Positions 59,633 through 64,000 of a stretch of 64,000 bases of DNA are shown here, in pieces (the stretch's first letter is position 1; every line of letters starts with the position of its first letter). The notes below the pieces were generated by a model. It made no database searches and was not told where the DNA came from. It worked only from the letters and a program-made list of their open reading frames with translations. The DNA lies in the IMG/VR virus record IMGVR_UViG_3300031221_000001, positions 31,138 to 95,137 of that record; one strand, written 5' to 3'. The DNA is from a virus. Position numbers and translations under genes: made by a program.

Positions 59633-60661
59633 ATGAGCAAACCGTTATTGATGGTCATAACTGACCCACACATCGACGTGTCAAACTTAGACATCGTCCC
59701 TAAAATGATTAAAGACGCAATTAGCAAAGCGAAAGAGTTAGGATTAGACAGGATTTACGTTGGAGGAGACATTTTTACCTCAAGAAAATCACAATTCTTG
59801 GCAGTTCTCCTTTCGTGGATGGATGTTTTAGATTTTGCCGAAGAGGAGCAAATAGATGTCGTTGCGATTCCAGGAAATCACGACAAAGCAGACTATACTT
59901 CTGTAGAAAGCTATTTAGATGTATATGAAGATCATTCAGCATTCACTCTTGTCAGAACACATGCAAAGTTCCAGGTAGGCAAGTTTACACTACATCTAGT
60001 TCCTTTCTTTGAAGAAAAGCAAACATATGGTCAGTACCTAAAGCTAGCAAAGCCTGAAGGAAAGCACGATATTCTACTAACGCACGTTGCAGTTAATGGT
60101 GTGCGAAATAATGACGGTAGTGAGGTAGAAGAATCGCTTTCTACAAGTAAGTTCGATAAGTTTTTCAAGGTATTCATAGGTCATTATCACGACGCACAGC
60201 AAGTAGGAGACAACATTTACTATATAGGCTCATTGAGACAGAAAAACTACGGTGAGGACGAGTATAAAGGATACACTGTATTGTATGAAGACGGATCTCA
60301 CGAAATGATCCCTAGTGAATTCAAAAAGTTTGTTACAGTCAAAATAGATTTGGATGAAGTCGACAATAAAGAGTTGACTAATTTGAGAAAGCAGTATCAA
60401 GATTCTGAAGATAGTGTTCGATTCAAGTTTACTGGAAGTAAAGAAAAGGTCACTTCTTTAGACAAAAGTAAATTCGATGCTGTTGGAATTAACGTAAAGT
60501 GTGAATATAAAAACGTTGACGTTGATGTTGATTTCGCTCAAGCAGAACAGTTTGGAGGATTTGACCAAAGTAAGATTAAAGAAGAGTGGATCGAATTCTG
60601 TCAAAATAATGACGACATAGATCAAGAGCAAGGAACCGAACTATTAAATCAAATATTATAA
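59633..60661 (+). CDS. Mre11/SbcD-like nuclease
   Basis: 342 residues. The metallophosphoesterase motifs are complete: DPHID, GGDIF, GNHD, THVAV and GHYHD, with two metals bound. With the Rad50/SbcC-like ATPase two genes downstream it should form the SbcCD/gp46-47 complex that resects DNA ends for recombination. The tRNA lies 19 bases before its start. It is two bases from recA. Confidence 0.88.
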   Translation: MSKPLLMVITDPHIDVSNLDIVPKMIKDAISKAKELGLDRIYVGGDIFTSRKSQFLAVLLSWMDVLDFAEEEQIDVVAIPGNHDKADYTSVESYLDVYEDHSAFTLVRTHAKFQVGKFTLHLVPFFEEKQTYGQYLKLAKPEGKHDILLTHVAVNGVRNNDGSEVEESLSTSKFDKFFKVFIGHYHDAQQVGDNIYYIGSLRQKNYGEDEYKGYTVLYEDGSHEMIPSEFKKFVTVKIDLDEVDNKELTNLRKQYQDSEDSVRFKFTGSKEKVTSLDKSKFDAVGINVKCEYKNVDVDVDFAQAEQFGGFDQSKIKEEWIEFCQNNDDIDQEQGTELLNQIL

Positions 60662-60662
60662 A

Positions 60663-61643
60663 ATGAGTTTAGCTAAAGCATTAGATAAGTTGAATAAAAC
60701 TTATGGAATCAATACTGTAAACAAAGTTAAAGACCTGGAATCGCTAGAAATACAAAGGTTTTCTAGTGGATCACTGCAACTAGATAGAGCGCTAGGAGGT
60801 GGATATCCGGTTGGTAGAATTATTGAAATCTACGGACCGGAATCTTCAGGGAAAACTACACTAGCTCTTCACGCAATAGCGGAAGTTCAACGTCAAGGAA
60901 AGACAGCAGCCTTTATCGATGCTGAACATGCACTAGACACTCACTATGCGTCAGCAATTGGAGTAGATATCGATGAAATGATACTTTCTCAACCAGACAA
61001 CGGAGAACAGGCACTAGAGGTCGCTGACAATTTGGCTAGAAGTGAAGAGGTTGGTTTGATTGTGATAGATTCAGTCGCAGCACTAACTCCTAAAAGTGAA
61101 TTGGATGGAGAGATGGGAGACAATGCTGTAGGTAGGCAAGCAAAATTGATGGCACAGGCAATGAGAAAACTTGTTCCAGCGAGTAAGCAGAATAGCTGTA
61201 CGATCATCTTCATCAATCAAATAAGAATGAAGATTGGAGTAATGTTTGGTAATCCAGAAACTCAGCCAGGAGGAAACGCATTGAAATTTGCTGCCAGTCA
61301 GAGACTAGATATTCGTAAAGGAAAGGCCGTCAAAGATGGAGATGTGGTTATTGGAAACGATACTAAAGTCAAAGTGGTTAAAAATAAAGTCGGAATTCCT
61401 CACAGAGTTGCAGAGACGTTCATTAGATACGGAAGAGGTCTAGTCAAAGAAATGGAGCTTTTAAAGCTAGGAGTAGATTTAGACATAATTGAAAAATCAG
61501 GAGCTTGGTTCAGTTATCAAGGTGCTAAAATTGGCCAAGGCCAAAGTAAATCACTTGAGGTACTATTAGAGAACCCTGATTTATGTGATGAGATTGAAGA
61601 CAAAATTTTAAAAGCATTAGAACTGCTAAAAACTCAAAAATAG
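60663..61643 (+). CDS. recA: RecA recombinase
   Basis: 326 residues. Walker [10 protein letters not shown], Walker B LIVIDSV, the [27 protein letters not shown] segment (loop L1/L2) and the N-terminal recA start ([25 protein letters not shown]) identify it. The C-terminus is shorter than in cellular RecA. It promotes strand exchange. It lies between the two subunits of the resection complex, so it belongs to one recombination operon. Confidence 0.95.
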   Translation: MSLAKALDKLNKTYGINTVNKVKDLESLEIQRFSSGSLQLDRALGGGYPVGRIIEIYGPESSGKTTLALHAIAEVQRQGKTAAFIDAEHALDTHYASAIGVDIDEMILSQPDNGEQALEVADNLARSEEVGLIVIDSVAALTPKSELDGEMGDNAVGRQAKLMAQAMRKLVPASKQNSCTIIFINQIRMKIGVMFGNPETQPGGNALKFAASQRLDIRKGKAVKDGDVVIGNDTKVKVVKNKVGIPHRVAETFIRYGRGLVKEMELLKLGVDLDIIEKSGAWFSYQGAKIGQGQSKSLEVLLENPDLCDEIEDKILKALELLKTQK

Positions 61644-63554
61644 ATGTATACACCAAAAAGACTGTGGTTAAGAAACGTAATGTCTCACAAAGATAGTGAG
61701 TTTGTGTTTGAGAATGGAAAGGCTGTGATGGTTCAAGGAATTAACTTGTCTGACGATGGTCAGTTGAGTAACGGATCAGGAAAATCAGCAATTTTAGAAG
61801 GAATTTCTATTGCAATTAGAGGAAACACTCTAAGAGATATTTCAGCAAAGGATTTAGTGAGAGACGGACAGAAATCGTGCATTGTAGAAATGGAGCTTCT
61901 AAATTCAATCGATCAAAAGACGTTGAAGATTAGAAGAACGATCTTCTCTAATACTAAAAGTGCAGAGTTGATGATAACAGTTGATGGAGAGATTCCAAAA
62001 CAACTAAGCGTCAATAGTGAAGAAAAGGTAGATGTTCGTGAAGGAAACGATTGGATCATATACACAATTGGAGTGTCAAAAGAAGATTTGTTAAATTACT
62101 TTTTGATCAGTAAAGAAAAGTACACTGCGTTTCTCAACATGTCTGACGGACCTAAGAAAGAGGTGATTGGCAGATTCAGCAAATCGAATTTATTGGATCC
62201 TGTTTATGGCGTGATTAGTGAAAAGGTCTCAAAGGTCGAAAAGCAAATTAGAGATCTGCAGGACGGAGTTGTTGCTTGTGAAAGTAGAATTCAAGTATAT
62301 AAGGAGCAGCTTGAAAGTGAGAATGTTGAAGAGAAAGAGAAGAAGAAGCAGCAAAAAATTGACTCTTATCGAGAAAAAATTTCACAGGCAAATCAAGTTT
62401 TAGACCAAGAAAAAAAGCTGTTGCCAGAGCTACAAGCAACTCTCAAAGAGGCAGAAGAGATATATGCACAAAAGCAATCTGCGTTGAAGAAAATGGATCA
62501 TACAGCAAAAATAAATCTATTAAACAAGCATAGAGCGCTAATAAAAAGTCAAGGGAAAGAGCTCAGGCAAGAATTGAAAGAGATTGAGAATCTCAAATTA
62601 GATCTAGAGAAAGCTATTCACGGAGCGGTGGAGTGTCCAGAATGTAAGGCTGAATTCAGCATATCAGACGACTCCTTTGATGTAAAAAAATCTCGTGAAA
62701 ACTTAGATGAGTTTGATAAAGCAATAAAAGAGGTTGAGAGAGATATTGATGAAAAAGTGAGCGAATACAATACTATTGACGGTAAAATTGAAAAGTTACA
62801 GCAAGAAGCGTCGAACGCTAAGCAAAGTGCAATGAAAGCAGAAACTGCTACAATTGAAGCTCAGCACAAAATAAAGAACAAAGAGATTACGATAGCTAGC
62901 CAACTACAGTCGATCAGTAATTGGCTAAACAGCATTCAAAACGTTCACGAAGAGGTTGTTAAAGATATGAGTGATGAGGTTACTGAAAAAATTGAACAGC
63001 AAGAGGTTCAGATAAAGACTTATCAAGATCAACTAGAAAACTTAGATCACGAAATTTTTCAACACAAAGAATGGAATGGTGTGATGACTAAGTTTAAAAC
63101 ACACCTATCTAACAAGGCGATCGCTGTAATAGAAGCACATTGCAATGAGTACCTTGGAAGAATGAAAACTAATCTTCAAGTCAAATTGGAAGGTTACAAA
63201 ATCAACAGATCTGGAGATATAAGAGAAAACATCACGGCAAAAGTTTTGAGAGACGGAATTGAAGTCGGACTGTTTGGTAAGTTTTCTAGTGGAGAAAAGG
63301 CTAGAATTCAAATCGCTATGATCTTCTCATTGCAGAGATTGATTAACATGAATAGTGAAGGAGGTGGATTAGATTTGTGCTTTCTTGATGAAGTAATTGA
63401 ATCGGTCGATAGTGAAGGAATTGAAGGAATTATGAACACATTGAATGGCTTAGAAGAAACCATTGTTGTGGTGACTCACGGAACATTCAATAAAAATTAT
63501 CCTAACATAACTGAAGTGAAAAAGGTTAAAGGAATTTCGATAATAAATCAGTAG
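61644..63554 (+). CDS. Rad50/SbcC-like ATPase
   Basis: 636 residues. ABC-type head domains: N-terminal NGSGKSAILEG (Walker A), C-terminal FSSGEKARIQIAM (signature) and LDLCFLDEVIESVD (Walker B). Between them long coiled coils flank a zinc hook, CPECKAEF near residue 330. It pairs with the Mre11-like protein. It is short for a Rad50, as in other phage homologues. It starts right after the recA stop. Confidence 0.9.
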   Translation: MYTPKRLWLRNVMSHKDSEFVFENGKAVMVQGINLSDDGQLSNGSGKSAILEGISIAIRGNTLRDISAKDLVRDGQKSCIVEMELLNSIDQKTLKIRRTIFSNTKSAELMITVDGEIPKQLSVNSEEKVDVREGNDWIIYTIGVSKEDLLNYFLISKEKYTAFLNMSDGPKKEVIGRFSKSNLLDPVYGVISEKVSKVEKQIRDLQDGVVACESRIQVYKEQLESENVEEKEKKKQQKIDSYREKISQANQVLDQEKKLLPELQATLKEAEEIYAQKQSALKKMDHTAKINLLNKHRALIKSQGKELRQELKEIENLKLDLEKAIHGAVECPECKAEFSISDDSFDVKKSRENLDEFDKAIKEVERDIDEKVSEYNTIDGKIEKLQQEASNAKQSAMKAETATIEAQHKIKNKEITIASQLQSISNWLNSIQNVHEEVVKDMSDEVTEKIEQQEVQIKTYQDQLENLDHEIFQHKEWNGVMTKFKTHLSNKAIAVIEAHCNEYLGRMKTNLQVKLEGYKINRSGDIRENITAKVLRDGIEVGLFGKFSSGEKARIQIAMIFSLQRLINMNSEGGGLDLCFLDEVIESVDSEGIEGIMNTLNGLEETIVVVTHGTFNKNYPNITEVKKVKGISIINQ

Positions 63555-63563
63555 ATTAGTATT

Positions 63564-63845
63564 ATGAAAAAAAGTTATCTATACGTACATGCTGGGACCT
63601 TACAGCAGTTTCAAGAATATGAGAGGCAGCAAGTTGACGGAGTCGAGTGTATCCAAATTTTAGACGGAGAAACTTTAAGAGGCAGAACTCAAGGACTTGT
63701 GGTTAGAATTGGAACTCATTATGAAAAGTGGAATGCACAAGAAATTGAAGAGTCGATTGCTATTCACGAAGATCTGTGGAGCAAGAGTTCTTCAAGTAGC
63801 CCACAAGATGATGAACAGGGAAATTTAGACTATGGAATCGAATAA
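63564..63845 (+). CDS. Small protein of unknown function
   Basis: 93 residues, a strand-rich N-terminal half (SYLYVHAGTLQQFQEYERQQVDGVECIQILDGETLRG), a helix, and a Ser/Asp-rich tail. It begins nine bases after the Rad50-like gene and overlaps the next gene by 14 bases, so it belongs to the recombination operon. No family is recognised. Confidence 0.65.
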   Translation: MKKSYLYVHAGTLQQFQEYERQQVDGVECIQILDGETLRGRTQGLVVRIGTHYEKWNAQEIEESIAIHEDLWSKSSSSSPQDDEQGNLDYGIE

Positions 63846-64000
63846 AAGATTTATAGGAATTGATCCAGGAAAGACAGGGCACGTCGTTGAACTAGACAAT
63901 AGTGGAAAGATTGTAGATCATTATGTTACTCCAGTAATTGGTAAGGAGTACGACAAACAGCAAATGAGTACAAACTTGTTTAAGTTCTCCCCATACAATA
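63832..64000 (+). CDS. RuvC-like resolvase, 3' truncated by the window
   Basis: ATG 63832 opens MESNKRFIGIDPGKTGHVVELDNSGK, continuing to the window edge after 56 residues. FIGIDPGKTG is the first motif of the RuvC family with its first catalytic Asp. A Holliday-junction resolvase is fitting at the end of a recombination operon. The other catalytic residues lie beyond the window. Confidence 0.7.
   Translation, partial: MESNKRFIGIDPGKTGHVVELDNSGKIVDHYVTPVIGKEYDKQQMSTNLFKFSPYN

Noticed and set aside
1-64000. Temperate lifestyle genes (integrase, repressor, attachment sites)
   Set aside because: No tyrosine or serine recombinase motif, and no divergent regulator pair was seen. The HTH proteins at 3114 and 51908 are not diagnostic, and the window is incomplete.

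Overview
This window is a contiguous piece of a double-stranded DNA tailed phage (or a prophage of one) with a contractile tail, a myovirus. It most likely infects a member of the Bacteroidota, probably a flavobacterium. The evidence is: every recognised gene lies on the plus strand, packed tightly and often overlapping by a few bases; the DNA is AT-rich; start codons are preceded by A-rich stretches and not by Shine-Dalgarno sequences; and a recurring promoter signal (TTTG or GTTG, about 20 bases, then TAnnTTTA) resembles the Bacteroidota sigma-A promoter (TTTG...TAnnTTTG). I see no integrase, repressor/Cro pair, attachment site, rRNA or CRISPR array. Both ends of the window cut through genes, so the genome is longer than 64 kb.

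Layout. 1-2.5 kb: the end of an adhesion and host-interaction module (an adhesin-like protein, small proteins, two related holin-like membrane proteins) with codon use that looks different from the rest. 2.6-5.1 kb: small proteins of unknown function behind a terminator and a promoter. 5.1-14.7 kb: head module (portal, membrane/coiled-coil protein, a repeat-bearing protein, a Nudix hydrolase, MuF-like protein, protease-scaffold fusion, major capsid protein), closed by a strong terminator. 14.7-23.2 kb: neck and tail (connector and completion proteins, sheath, tube, overlapping assembly chaperones, tape measure). 23.2-37.6 kb: baseplate and fibres (M23 peptidase-hub fusion, spike, DUF5675 protein, baseplate J-like protein, a large repeat protein, tail-collar fibre). 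37.6-41.9 kb: HNH protein, DnaQ-like exonuclease and large terminase.

41.9-64 kb: DNA metabolism. It holds a DnaB-like helicase, DnaG-like primase, ATP-dependent ligase, DNA polymerase III alpha subunit, single-stranded DNA-binding protein, Mre11/SbcD-like nuclease, RecA, Rad50/SbcC-like ATPase and the start of a RuvC-like resolvase. Interleaved with these are genes for a 7-deazaguanine pathway: FolE, a QueD-like protein, a QueE-like radical SAM enzyme and a TGT-fold protein that resembles phage DpdA. I read this as a system that makes 7-carboxy-7-deazaguanine (CDG) and exchanges it for guanine in phage DNA. No QueC is visible, so the base may stay at the carboxyl stage. dCTP deaminase, a phosphoribosyltransferase and a kinase-like fusion protein accompany it.

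The most notable items are the predicted deazaguanine DNA-modification cassette with its unusual metal- and cluster-binding motifs; a QueD-like domain apparently fused to a P-loop kinase; a tRNA whose anticodon arm is two bases too long and could present UUA; a set of in-frame 15-42 bp tandem repeats scattered over otherwise unrelated genes; and an overlapping tail-chaperone pair with a possible -2 frameshift site.
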